Shown: in pieces, positions 44,389 through 52,471 of the stretch
Numbering within the stretch: position 1 is the first letter of the stretch
Layout: each line of letters opens with the position of its first letter
Assembly (NCBI GenBank): GCA_027486845.1
Contig: JAIXOL010000075.1
Span: 1 to 64,000, forward strand
Direction: 5' to 3'
Length of the DNA stretch: 64,000 nucleotides
Source: Cytophagaceae bacterium
Lineage (GTDB): Bacteria; Bacteroidota; Bacteroidia; Cytophagales; Spirosomataceae
Translations under genes and position numbers: made by a program
Notes under the pieces: model-generated
Told to the model about the DNA's origin: nothing
Seen by the model: the letters and a program-made list of their open reading frames with translations, nothing else
Database searches by the model: none

Positions 44389-45420
44389 ATGAAAAAAAAT
44401 ACAAGTACTTTTACTGAAAAGTTAGTAAACACATCTACAAATTTTCATGTTTTGCTTTATTACATTTATTCGCCCATCGAAAATGTAGTAGATTATCGAG
44501 ACATTCACCATCGGTTTTGCTTAGAAAACAACCTTCTCGGACGAATAATTATTGCTCCAGAAGGACTCAATGGTACAGTTTCAGGAACTCCAGATGATAC
44601 CGAAAAATATATGATTTGGTTAAAGTCTGACCCAAGATTTACAAATATTGATTTTAAAGTTGAAAAAGTTTATAAACACGCTTTTACAAAACTTTATGTT
44701 AGAATCAAAAAAGAGATAGTGCATTCTGAACTTCCTGTAAATCCACTTGAGCAAACTGGAAAGCACCTTGAACCTGCTGATTTTAAAGAATTGCTTAAAA
44801 GCAATCCCAACGTAGTTTTGGTTGATATGCGTTCAAACTATGAGCACTCGGTTGGGAAATTTAAAGGTGCAATAACCTTTGATATGGAGAATCTGAGAGA
44901 ATTGCCCGACCATGTAAACGAAATTGCTCATTTGAAAGACAAGAAAATTGTAACATATTGTACTGGCGGAATCAAGTGCGAAAAAGCTAGTGCTTATTTA
45001 CTTTCACAAGGTTTCTCAGATGTTTATCAATTACACGGTGGAATCATTAAATATGGTATAGAAGAAGGTGGCGAAGATTTTGATGGCAAATGCTATGTTT
45101 TTGATAATCGACTTACGACGGAGGTAAATTCAGTAAACCCTGTTGTAATTTCAAAATGTCATATTTGCGAAACAGACTCTGATAGAATGGTAAATTGTGC
45201 AAATCCGGATTGCAACGAACATTTACCAATTTGTGAAAAATGTGGTCATGAACTGGAGGGTGCATGTTCAATTCCCTGCAAAGAAAATCCAAGAAAAAGA
45301 CCTTATAATGGAACTGGCTATTATGCCAAGACTACGGTTGGATATAAACCTGAAATAGCTTTTAGAACACGAAAGAATACTAAAACCATACATATTGTTG
45401 AGGAGTTGGGATTAAAATAA
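44389..45420 (+). CDS. trhO: tRNA uridine(34) hydroxylase, rhodanese-fold (TrhO/YceA)
   Basis: TrhO makes 5-hydroxyuridine at the wobble position of some tRNAs. An N-terminal ferredoxin-like domain (about 15-110, with GRIIIAPEGLNGTVSG) precedes a rhodanese domain (about 128-225) whose active-site loop is YCTGGIKCEKA. The C-terminal region has two Cys-rich zinc-type clusters (CHIC, CANPDCNEHLPICEKCGH). At 343 residues it matches the family. The upstream region holds a -7 like box, and rlmD lies convergent downstream. Confidence 0.93.
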   Translation: MKKNTSTFTEKLVNTSTNFHVLLYYIYSPIENVVDYRDIHHRFCLENNLLGRIIIAPEGLNGTVSGTPDDTEKYMIWLKSDPRFTNIDFKVEKVYKHAFTKLYVRIKKEIVHSELPVNPLEQTGKHLEPADFKELLKSNPNVVLVDMRSNYEHSVGKFKGAITFDMENLRELPDHVNEIAHLKDKKIVTYCTGGIKCEKASAYLLSQGFSDVYQLHGGIIKYGIEEGGEDFDGKCYVFDNRLTTEVNSVNPVVISKCHICETDSDRMVNCANPDCNEHLPICEKCGHELEGACSIPCKENPRKRPYNGTGYYAKTTVGYKPEIAFRTRKNTKTIHIVEELGLK

Positions 45421-45546
45421 TATGAATTTATACTTAAAAGGCATAGGGTTTCAAAGGTTTATATTTGTAAAGTGCTTATAATGAAGTGATTAAACAATTT
45501 CATTTTTGCAAACCATTTTTGGTTAAGTATAACAGCAAAGTAAAAA

Positions 45547-45633
45547 GGATTATAGATTAAGGATTGTAAATGGAAGTTAATCGAATGCTTTTATCGCATT
45601 TACAAACCTTCAAAAATCTTTAATTTATAATCC
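45547..45633. repeat. Large imperfect inverted repeat between trhO and rlmD
   Basis: GGATTATAGATTAAGGATT (45547-45565) pairs with AATCTTTAATTTATAATCC (45615-45633), 16 of 19 positions, and the stem continues inwards through GTAAATG/CATTTAC. The long AT-rich stem lies in a 264-bp convergent gap, with no other feature. It could end transcripts on both strands or be a small mobile element. Confidence 0.6.
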
Positions 45634-45684
45634 TCATCCTTAAATAATGGCAGTATAATATTATTATATTATAAAGTTTATTGG

Positions 45685-47100
45685 CTATTCTTGAATCTTT
45701 AAATCTAATCTCACCACGTTCTCTACGTGATGTGTATGCGGAAACATATCTACAGGTTGAACAATAGAAATTTTATATTTTTCGCTAAGAATTGCCAAAT
45801 CTCGTGCTTGTGTAGCTGGATTACAACTAACATAAACAATTCGTTTTGGTGCTGCATCCATCAGGGTTCTCACAACAGCCTCATCCATTCCAGCACGAGG
45901 AGGGTCAGTAATTACCACGTCTGGCTTGCCGTGTTGAGCGATAAATTCATTCGTTAAAAATTTACGCATATCTCCAGCATAAAAAGTCGTATTATGCAAT
46001 TCGTTCACCTCTGAATTTATTTTTGCATCTTCAATTGCTTCTGGAACATACTCAATACCAATTACTTTTTTTGCTTTTTTAGCCACAAAATTTGCGATTG
46101 TACCTGTACCAGTATATAGATCATAAACCAATTCTTCCCCGGTCAATTCCGCTAAATTTCTTGTGATTTTATACAATTCATAAGCTTGTTCGGAGTTAGT
46201 TTGGTAGAAAGATTTTACGCCAATTCTGAAAACCAATCCCTCCATGTTTTCCTCAATATATGGTTTCCCAAAGTAAGTATGAACATCCAAATCAAAGAAA
46301 GTGTCGTTTTTTTTATGATTCAAAATATAATTTAAAGAGGTGATTTGAGGAAAGTTTGTTTGCAAATGATTCATGGTTGCCTCAATTTCTTCTTTATTAT
46401 CTTGGGCAAATTGTACCATTACCATCAAATCGCCAGTTGTTGAGGTACGAATCATGACGTTTCGCAGAAAGCCTTCATGGGCTATGTGGTCATAATATGT
46501 ATAGTTATTAACATTGGCGAAATCTCGCAAAGAAAGACGAATCTCATTTGATGGGTCTTTCTGATGAAAACATTTTTCAATAGGAAGGACTTTTTCAAAA
46601 CGCTTTGGTACGTGAAATCCCAATGCATTTTTGCTCATGGACTCATCTGTATTAATTTCATCTCTCGTAAACCATCTGCTATTTGAGAAAGTATATTCTA
46701 ATTTATTTCTATAATACTCTGTTTTTGCTGAACCTAAAATAGGATTAATTGTAGGCATATCAAGTTTTCCTATGCGTGTTAGCTGATCGCTAACTTGGGT
46801 AAACTTTAATTCTAGTTGTTTTTCATAAGGTACATGCTGCCATTTACAGCCTCCACATACACCGAAATGTTGACAATGAGGGGCAATTCTATCTGCCGAA
46901 AACTCTAAAATCTCAAGAACATTTGCTTCTGCGTAGTTTTTCTTTCTGTTATTCACAAAAAGTTTTACTCTGTCGCCGGGATGCACATTGCTTCCCTCAA
47001 TAAAAATTACCTGACCATTGTGTTTTGCAATACATTTACCTTCTGCGGCAAAGCTCTCAACTACAATCGAATCAATTACAAATGTCTTTACTTTTCCCAT
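45685..47100 (-). CDS. rlmD: 23S rRNA (uracil-5-)-methyltransferase RlmD
   Basis: The enzyme methylates U1939 of 23S rRNA using S-adenosylmethionine. A TRAM domain (about 8-62) is followed by the 4Fe-4S cysteines in CQHFGVCGGCKW. The methyltransferase domain shows YDLYTGTGTIANFVA, DPPRAGMDEAVV and the catalytic cysteine in YVSCNPATQARDL. The length of 471 residues fits. RlmD and its relative RlmCD cannot be distinguished here; the Fe-S form favours RlmD. Converges on trhO. Confidence 0.9.
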   Translation of the reverse strand: MGKVKTFVIDSIVVESFAAEGKCIAKHNGQVIFIEGSNVHPGDRVKLFVNNRKKNYAEANVLEILEFSADRIAPHCQHFGVCGGCKWQHVPYEKQLELKFTQVSDQLTRIGKLDMPTINPILGSAKTEYYRNKLEYTFSNSRWFTRDEINTDESMSKNALGFHVPKRFEKVLPIEKCFHQKDPSNEIRLSLRDFANVNNYTYYDHIAHEGFLRNVMIRTSTTGDLMVMVQFAQDNKEEIEATMNHLQTNFPQITSLNYILNHKKNDTFFDLDVHTYFGKPYIEENMEGLVFRIGVKSFYQTNSEQAYELYKITRNLAELTGEELVYDLYTGTGTIANFVAKKAKKVIGIEYVPEAIEDAKINSEVNELHNTTFYAGDMRKFLTNEFIAQHGKPDVVITDPPRAGMDEAVVRTLMDAAPKRIVYVSCNPATQARDLAILSEKYKISIVQPVDMFPHTHHVENVVRLDLKIQE

Positions 47101-47249
47101 TATCTTTTTTCTTTTGAAATCGCATACTTTACGGTTTCTCTTTAGTTTTAATTCACAAAAGTATTTAACTTAGCTTGAAGTTCAAAATCCAACTTTTGTA
47201 TCGTAAATTTCGTCTATTAAAACAAAATTCAATGTGAAATTTATTTGCT

Positions 47250-49451
47250 ATGAAAAGATTTATCCTTTTTGTTTTTTTTCAAACCATTTCCTCATTTTGT
47301 TTTGCCTCCCATATCGTTGGAGGTGAAATTGAGGTAGTGCCTCTTAAAAATCCAGTATCAGGGTCTAGCACGCATCAAGTTACTTTAAGCCTATATTTTG
47401 ACGCCATAAATGGTCGTGCCGCCGCCGAAGATTTATCAATAACTTTACAAATCTATCGAAAAAGAGATTTAGCAAAGATGGGCGACGTCACTTGTCCAAA
47501 GGTTTATCGTCAGCCAATTAAATATGTTGATCCTTCTTGTCAAAAAGGAGATTTATCTACCTTGTTGATAAAATATAGCATTGCAATTGACCTTTCTACT
47601 GATAAATTTTCAGACCCCGAAGGTTATATGATTGTATGGGAACGTTGTTGTAGAAATAATATTATTACCAATATTCAGAACCCAAGTAATGTTGGGATGG
47701 TGTTTTATACCGAATTTGCCCCAGTAACAATCGTCAATACTACGCCACATTTCAGAGATATTATTGCTGACTATGTTTGTATCAACCAAAACTTTGAAAT
47801 GGATTTTAGTGCCACTGATGCCGATGGTGATAGTTTGGCTTATACTTTGGTTGTGCCTTGGATAGGAAATTCATCGACAAGTCAATCAAATCCGACTAAT
47901 TCACCTAGTAATAATTATAGAGAGGCTTCATGGGTGACTGGTATTAATATTAATAATGTTATTCCTGGCGAAATTCCGTTACGTGTTGATGCACAAACTG
48001 GTGTATTGAATGTAAAACCCAATAAACTTGGACTTTACGTTTTTTCTGTGATGGTAGAAGAGTTTCGCAAAGGAAAGCGTATCGGGCGAATGAAGCGAGA
48101 TTTTCAATTGAAAGTGATTGAGTGTATCTTTAATTCACCTCCAACGGTACTAGTTGCAAATCAGAATTCAAAGAGAATTTTTAAGGAATCAGAGGTGATT
48201 ACTTTAAAAAAAGGAGAAAAACGTTGTTTTGATATTTTATTTACTGATCCTGACCTTAAACAAAAAATAACACTTTCGGCTAAAGGTGTGAATATTGATG
48301 CCAAAAAAATTTTATTGCCTTCTACAATTAACGTGGAGATTACTTCTAAAGATACGCTAAAAACTGCCTTTTGTTTGGATGAATGTATTATTACAAAAAA
48401 TAATGCTCCAGCCGATTTCTTTATTACCATTAGTGATAATGGTTGCCCTGTTCCTCAAAATCATACCTTTAGAATGCGGGTTCAGTTTGAAGAAAATCAG
48501 AATACAAAGCCAAATATCACTACTTCACTGCTAGGAAATCCTATCGTAGCTTACGGTGATACTCTCAAATTTACAGTTATTGGAAATGACATTGATAATG
48601 ACACTTTGGGACTGAGTGGAAATGGTCGTAATTTTAATTTTGGAAGTTATGGTTTTAGTTTTTCATCAAAACAAGGTATCGGCAATGTAAATTCAATCTT
48701 ACAGTTTATACCAAATTGTGAAGCACTCAAACAAAAACAAATGCTTTTAGATTTTATTGTAAAAGACCAACGGTGCGGAGTCAGTACTCAGACTCTCTAC
48801 TCAGTGCCAGTGGAGGTTAAAGGAAAACAAAATAATTCTCCAAATGTTCTTACAACCCTTCCAAATAATACAGCCGAACTTATTTTAAATCCAAGTATTA
48901 ATAACGAATTGTCTTTTAATGTTAATTCACAAGATATTGATAACGAACAGCTTACCTTAACTGGAATACCTAAAGGCTTTGATTTTAAGAATGTATCAAT
49001 GTCGTTTGATAATAAAGAAGGCAAAGGGAAAGTTAGCAGTTTATTCACTTGGAAGCCAACTTGTTTCATGCTCGGAGGAAAAGAATCCAAAGAATTTATC
49101 GTGAATTTTGCCTCAAAGGATAATAATTGTTTACAGTTACAAGATTCAGTGAGTGTAAGATTAATTCTGAAAGATAATTTAGTTATTAATAATCCTTTAC
49201 AGTCATTCAATACTTTTACTCCAAACGGAGATGGCAAAAATGATTATTTTAGCTTAGGTTCAATTCCCGAAGATAATTGTAAAAGGCAATTTAAAAAATT
49301 CGAAATTGTAAATAGGTGGGGCAAAACTGTATTTTTTAGTGACGAAAGAAGTTTCAAATGGACTGCAGAAAATGAGCCAACTGGAGATTATTTATACGCA
49401 CTAACTTTTACTGACGAAGTTTATAAAGGAGTTATTCATCTGATTCGTTAG
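47250..49451 (+). CDS. Secreted protein with gliding-motility-associated C-terminal domain (T9SS type B)
   Basis: The 733-residue protein has a signal peptide ending in FASH, then the repeated signature of this family: HIVGGEIEV at the start, VIVWERCCRNN-like block (MIVWERCCRNNI, about 130), and several PKD/cadherin-like beta domains. The final 80 residues, starting FNTFTPNGDGKNDYF and ending GVIHLIR, form the CHU_C domain that targets proteins to the type IX secretion system and the cell surface. It is therefore a large exported protein, probably structural or adhesive. No enzyme motif is seen. Confidence 0.9.
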   Translation: MKRFILFVFFQTISSFCFASHIVGGEIEVVPLKNPVSGSSTHQVTLSLYFDAINGRAAAEDLSITLQIYRKRDLAKMGDVTCPKVYRQPIKYVDPSCQKGDLSTLLIKYSIAIDLSTDKFSDPEGYMIVWERCCRNNIITNIQNPSNVGMVFYTEFAPVTIVNTTPHFRDIIADYVCINQNFEMDFSATDADGDSLAYTLVVPWIGNSSTSQSNPTNSPSNNYREASWVTGININNVIPGEIPLRVDAQTGVLNVKPNKLGLYVFSVMVEEFRKGKRIGRMKRDFQLKVIECIFNSPPTVLVANQNSKRIFKESEVITLKKGEKRCFDILFTDPDLKQKITLSAKGVNIDAKKILLPSTINVEITSKDTLKTAFCLDECIITKNNAPADFFITISDNGCPVPQNHTFRMRVQFEENQNTKPNITTSLLGNPIVAYGDTLKFTVIGNDIDNDTLGLSGNGRNFNFGSYGFSFSSKQGIGNVNSILQFIPNCEALKQKQMLLDFIVKDQRCGVSTQTLYSVPVEVKGKQNNSPNVLTTLPNNTAELILNPSINNELSFNVNSQDIDNEQLTLTGIPKGFDFKNVSMSFDNKEGKGKVSSLFTWKPTCFMLGGKESKEFIVNFASKDNNCLQLQDSVSVRLILKDNLVINNPLQSFNTFTPNGDGKNDYFSLGSIPEDNCKRQFKKFEIVNRWGKTVFFSDERSFKWTAENEPTGDYLYALTFTDEVYKGVIHLIR

Positions 49452-49575
49452 TTGTAATCGGAGGTCTAATGTTTTTCATCTCAAATTGGAACAAATTCAA
49501 CAAAAAAAGCATTTTAGTATAAATATAGATGTATCAATAATTGGTGATAATTTATTTTTTAAAATTATTTTTTCC

Positions 49576-50406
49576 ATGCTAACAAATAAAGTTGTAATCA
49601 TTACAGGCGGTTCGTCAGGTATAGGTAAGGCTCTTGCTTTTGAACTTGGTAAAGAGCGTTGTAAATTGATTATTACTGGTCGTAATATTGACAAATTAGA
49701 GCAAACCAGCCACGAACTTTCGACCCAAGGAATCGTAAACCATTATATAGTGGCCGATTCTAGTTTAGAATACGATAATAAAAGAATTGTTGCCGAAGCA
49801 ATTTATCATTACGGCACTATCGACATCGTTATCAATAACGCTGGTATTACTATGCGGTCTATGTTTGAAGATGCGAATATTGATGCGACCATCCGTAAAG
49901 TAATGGATATTAACTTCTTTGGCACTGCTTATCTCACTCAAGCGGCTTTGCCTTACATCAAAAAAGCCAAAGGAACAATTGTAGGTGTCTCCTCAATTGC
50001 GGGTTTTCGAGGTTTGCCTGTGCGAAGTGGTTATTCAGCCTCAAAATTTGCAGTGAATGGTTTTCTCGAAGCAATCCGTACGGAACTTTTAAATACTGGG
50101 GTGAATGTACTGACAGCCTGTCCAGGTTTTACATCATCAAACATTCGTTTTGCTGCGATTGATGCACAAGGTGAAATTAGTCAGGAAACCGTGCGTGATG
50201 AAAAGAAAATGATGTCTTCAGAGGAGTGTGCCATGCACATTGTGAAAGCTATCAAGAAAAGAAAACGTTCTATTATTCTGACAAATGAAGGTAAACTGAC
50301 AGTGTGGCTCAATAAGTGGTTTCCTAGGTTAGTTGATAAATTAGTTTTTACCACTTTATCAAAAGAAAAAAACTCTCCATTAAAACAGACTAGCGAAATT
50401 CATTAA
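49576..50406 (+). CDS. Short-chain dehydrogenase/reductase (SDR)
   Basis: The protein has about 276 residues from the ATG at 49576. The NAD(P)-binding motif TGGSSGIG (10-17), the NNAG block (IVINNAGITM), the catalytic Ser of VSSIAG and the YSASK pair are all present, so it is a classical SDR. The C-terminal part (about 230-276) is basic with MHIVKAIKKRKRSIIL and a hydrophobic turn, as in the DHRS7-like membrane-associated group. Substrate unknown. The upstream TTG at 49486 adds 30 low-complexity residues and is less likely. Confidence 0.87.
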   Translation: MLTNKVVIITGGSSGIGKALAFELGKERCKLIITGRNIDKLEQTSHELSTQGIVNHYIVADSSLEYDNKRIVAEAIYHYGTIDIVINNAGITMRSMFEDANIDATIRKVMDINFFGTAYLTQAALPYIKKAKGTIVGVSSIAGFRGLPVRSGYSASKFAVNGFLEAIRTELLNTGVNVLTACPGFTSSNIRFAAIDAQGEISQETVRDEKKMMSSEECAMHIVKAIKKRKRSIILTNEGKLTVWLNKWFPRLVDKLVFTTLSKEKNSPLKQTSEIH

Positions 50407-50445
50407 TTCCAAAATTTTAGCATGCTTAAAAATAAGTTAGCTATT

Positions 50446-51183
50446 TTATTTTACAACCCAAATATCACTCTCTTTTAGATAGCAAAATTGACCCTTCCAT
50501 AAAACCTGATACCAAATATCGTCTGTTTTTATTACATTTAATCTATTTCCTTCGCTGATAGTTCCTGAAATCTGAGAAGCAGCCGATGGGTAGTCACGTA
50601 AATAAACTTTCTCATTTTTTATAATTACGGATTTATAATTATTTGGAAGATTTATTAAACTTGCCAAAATCAACATATATACTAAAAATATTATTTTATG
50701 CCTAATGGGAGAGTACTGATTGTTTTTTTTTTTCAACACTAGTACAGTAAAAATATAAACTCCTAATAAAAGAAAACCACCCCAAACATAATTTGAATAT
50801 TGGCGGTAGTAAAATAGAAAATAATTTAAATCGTTTTTTTCATACCCATTAAAGCCATTTTCATAAGCAACTAAATACATTTTTTCAAAAACTTTTTCGT
50901 CGGGTTTTTTAAAAAAATATAGATTGAGGTAGTACAACTCTTTTACAAATTCACCCTTTGCTTCCGAAATATTCGCGAGTTTCAAATAAATTTTTGGGTT
51001 CACATTTTGATTCTTTTTTATAATTTCTTCATAAATAATCCTTGCCTCATCATTTTTTTTTTGAATAAATAAAGAATCTGCTTTTTTATTTAAACTTGTT
51101 TGTCCCTGACTATCAAGTACTTGAGTGAATACTATAAAAAGTAAAATAAATATTTTTAGAAATTTCAAAAAGTATGTTTGCAT
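50446..51183 (-). CDS. Membrane protein with TPR-like N-terminus and SH3-type C-terminus
   Basis: The protein has about 245 residues from the Met at 51183. A signal peptide ends near DSQGQ. Residues 20-100 show TPR-type helices (NDEARIIYEEIIKKN). Two transmembrane segments follow (about 128-148 and 162-179). The last 60 residues are an SH3-like domain (VYLRDYPSAASQISGTISEG...). The layout matches the Bacteroidota BatE-like proteins of the aerotolerance locus. No other bat genes are next to it, so the assignment to that system is only a suggestion. An upstream Met at 51270 is possible but would give an extra hydrophobic stretch. Confidence 0.65.
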   Translation of the reverse strand: MQTYFLKFLKIFILLFIVFTQVLDSQGQTSLNKKADSLFIQKKNDEARIIYEEIIKKNQNVNPKIYLKLANISEAKGEFVKELYYLNLYFFKKPDEKVFEKMYLVAYENGFNGYEKNDLNYFLFYYRQYSNYVWGGFLLLGVYIFTVLVLKKKNNQYSPIRHKIIFLVYMLILASLINLPNNYKSVIIKNEKVYLRDYPSAASQISGTISEGNRLNVIKTDDIWYQVLWKGQFCYLKESDIWVVK

Positions 51184-51310
51184 CGTATTGTTAAAAGTAC
51201 TAATTTTGCACCACGATTTAAGAACAACGGCACAGAAAAACAAAGTTAATACAAAACAATTCACTTTCAAATTTGTTTCAATTGTAATAAGTTTAAATCT
51301 ATAATATCAA

Positions 51311-51383
51311 GATTCCGTAGCTCAGTTGGTAGAGCAATACACTTTTAATGTATGGGTCCTGGGTTCGAATCCCAGCGGGATCA
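51311..51383 (+). tRNA. tRNA-Lys (TTT), copy 1
   Basis: The 73 bases fold well: acceptor GATTCCG/CGGGATC with one G-T pair, D arm GCTC/GAGC, anticodon loop CTTTTAA with anticodon TTT, and T arm CTGGG/CCCAG. Identical in the tRNA part to copy 2, 161 bp downstream. Confidence 0.95.
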
Positions 51384-51471
51384 CAAGGGTTATCGTTAGT
51401 CGATATCACTTCTCTCGTGTCAGATGACACTTCAAATATATACAAACATAGGTTGATACCAAAAGTTTGAT

Positions 51472-51544
51472 GATTCCGTAGCTCAGTTGGTAGAGCAATA
51501 CACTTTTAATGTATGGGTCCTGGGTTCGAATCCCAGCGGGATCA
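51472..51544 (+). tRNA. tRNA-Lys (TTT), copy 2
   Basis: Base-for-base identical to the first copy over the whole 73-base gene. The 88-base spacer between the copies is unique. A terminator follows directly, so both are probably one transcript. Confidence 0.95.
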
Positions 51545-51545
51545 C

Positions 51546-51576
51546 AAAAGCCTCTCAAATGGAGGCTTTTATTTTT
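51546..51576 (+). terminator. Terminator after the tRNA-Lys pair
   Basis: AAAAGCCTC and GAGGCTTTT form a 9-bp perfect stem (51546-51570, 7-base loop), followed by ATTTTT. It begins one base past the tRNA 3' end. Confidence 0.9.
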
Positions 51577-51654
51577 AAAGTGCAAAGCAAAATAAAGTTT
51601 GGAAAAATCTATGGCCTTATTTAATTTTGCAATACATAATAAAGTTTTTATAAT

Positions 51655-51738
51655 GGCGAGGTGGTGAAATTGGTAGACACGCTACTTTGAGGTGGTAGTG
51701 GGCGAAAGCCTGTGAGAGTTCGAATCTCTTCTTCGTCA
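51655..51738 (+). tRNA. tRNA-Leu (GAG)
   Basis: The 84 bases include a long variable arm (GTGGGCGAAAGCCTGT), as in type II tRNAs. The acceptor GGCGAGG pairs with CTTCGTC using two G-T pairs. The anticodon loop TTGAGGT gives anticodon GAG, reading CUC/CUU leucine codons. Confidence 0.93.
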
Positions 51739-51855
51739 CGTTAAGTTTTGACTTTAAAATAATTTAGGCTAATGCGTGCGTCAATCAATTTAACACCCGT
51801 TAAATATCGAAAACGCTCAATTATTTTAGATTTAATTCGAACATTTTTTTTGTTT

Positions 51856-51887
51856 AAAAAGCCTTTCTGTTTGAGTTAGGCTTTTTT
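51856..51887 (+). terminator. Hairpin terminator after tRNA-Leu
   Basis: AAAAAGCCT and AGGCTTTTT form a 9-bp stem around a 13-base loop, with more T residues following (to 51887). It lies 117 bases past the tRNA-Leu end and likely closes that transcript. Confidence 0.75.
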
Positions 51888-52004
51888 GTTACCCGAATTT
51901 TTGAAAAATCAATTTTAGATTGTTTCGTCCTTTATAAATACGCTAAATAATCATTAAGTTTAATCTTTGTCTTTTATTTTCATTATTTATTGAAAAAAAA
52001 TGCT

Positions 52005-52012
52005 TACATTTG
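52005..52012 (+). promoter_or_regulatory. Candidate -7 element (TACATTTG) before rpsO
   Basis: TACATTTG matches the Bacteroidota TAnnTTTG box and lies 39 bases before the rpsO start. The -33 region is only partly recognisable. Confidence 0.4.
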
Positions 52013-52051
52013 CAGTTGTTTTTCATATTTACTAATCTAAGTTAACATCAC

Positions 52052-52327
52052 ATGTATTTAACTACGGACAAAAAGGAAGAAATCTTTGCTGCAAAAGGCT
52101 TCCAGAAAAAAGCGACTGATACTGGTTCAGCTGAGTCGCAAATTGCATTATTTACTTTTCGTATTGCTCACCTAACTGAACATTTGAAATCTCACAAGCA
52201 TGACTACTCTACAAGAGCGGGTTTGTTGAAATTAGTAGGTAAGCGTCGTAGATTGCTCGATTATTTGTTCAAAACAGATATTACTCGTTATAGAGCAATT
52301 ATTGCCGAATTAGGTATTCGTAAGTAA
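52052..52327 (+). CDS. rpsO: 30S ribosomal protein S15
   Basis: S15 binds the central domain of 16S rRNA early in small-subunit assembly. The 91-residue protein has the family core: [50 protein letters not shown]. The normal length is about 89 residues. It precedes pnp, the conserved order in many bacteria. A terminator hairpin follows, so part of the transcription stops before pnp. Confidence 0.97.
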   Translation: MYLTTDKKEEIFAAKGFQKKATDTGSAESQIALFTFRIAHLTEHLKSHKHDYSTRAGLLKLVGKRRRLLDYLFKTDITRYRAIIAELGIRK

Positions 52328-52334
52328 TAATAAA

Positions 52335-52372
52335 AATCAGGGAATTCTCTAATCGGTATTCCCTGATTTTTT
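52335..52372 (+). terminator. Terminator after rpsO
   Basis: AATCAGGGAAT and ATTCCCTGATT form an 11-bp perfect stem with a 12-base loop, followed by TTTT. It starts 7 bases after the rpsO stop and would attenuate read-through into pnp. Confidence 0.85.
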
Positions 52373-52430
52373 GTTTGAAAAATCTTCAAAGTATTCAATT
52401 TTATCCCCGCGGAATTCGGATAACAAACTA

Positions 52431-52453
52431 CCACGTCGAAAGCGGATACGTGG
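52431..52453 (+). promoter_or_regulatory. Hairpin in the pnp leader, possible regulatory element
   Basis: CCACGT and ACGTGG form a 6-bp stem around CGAAAGCGGAT, in a GC-richer stretch 18 bases before the pnp start. In E. coli the pnp leader holds a hairpin through which PNPase represses itself; a similar role here is possible but unproven. Confidence 0.35.
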
Positions 52454-52471
52454 CTTTAATTAAACTAAAAA

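Larger units (their letters stand above)
51739..52051. other. 313-bp region between tRNA-Leu and rpsO
   Basis: Contains a hairpin terminator in its middle and a -7-like box near its right end. No coding frame is convincing. Confidence 0.7.
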
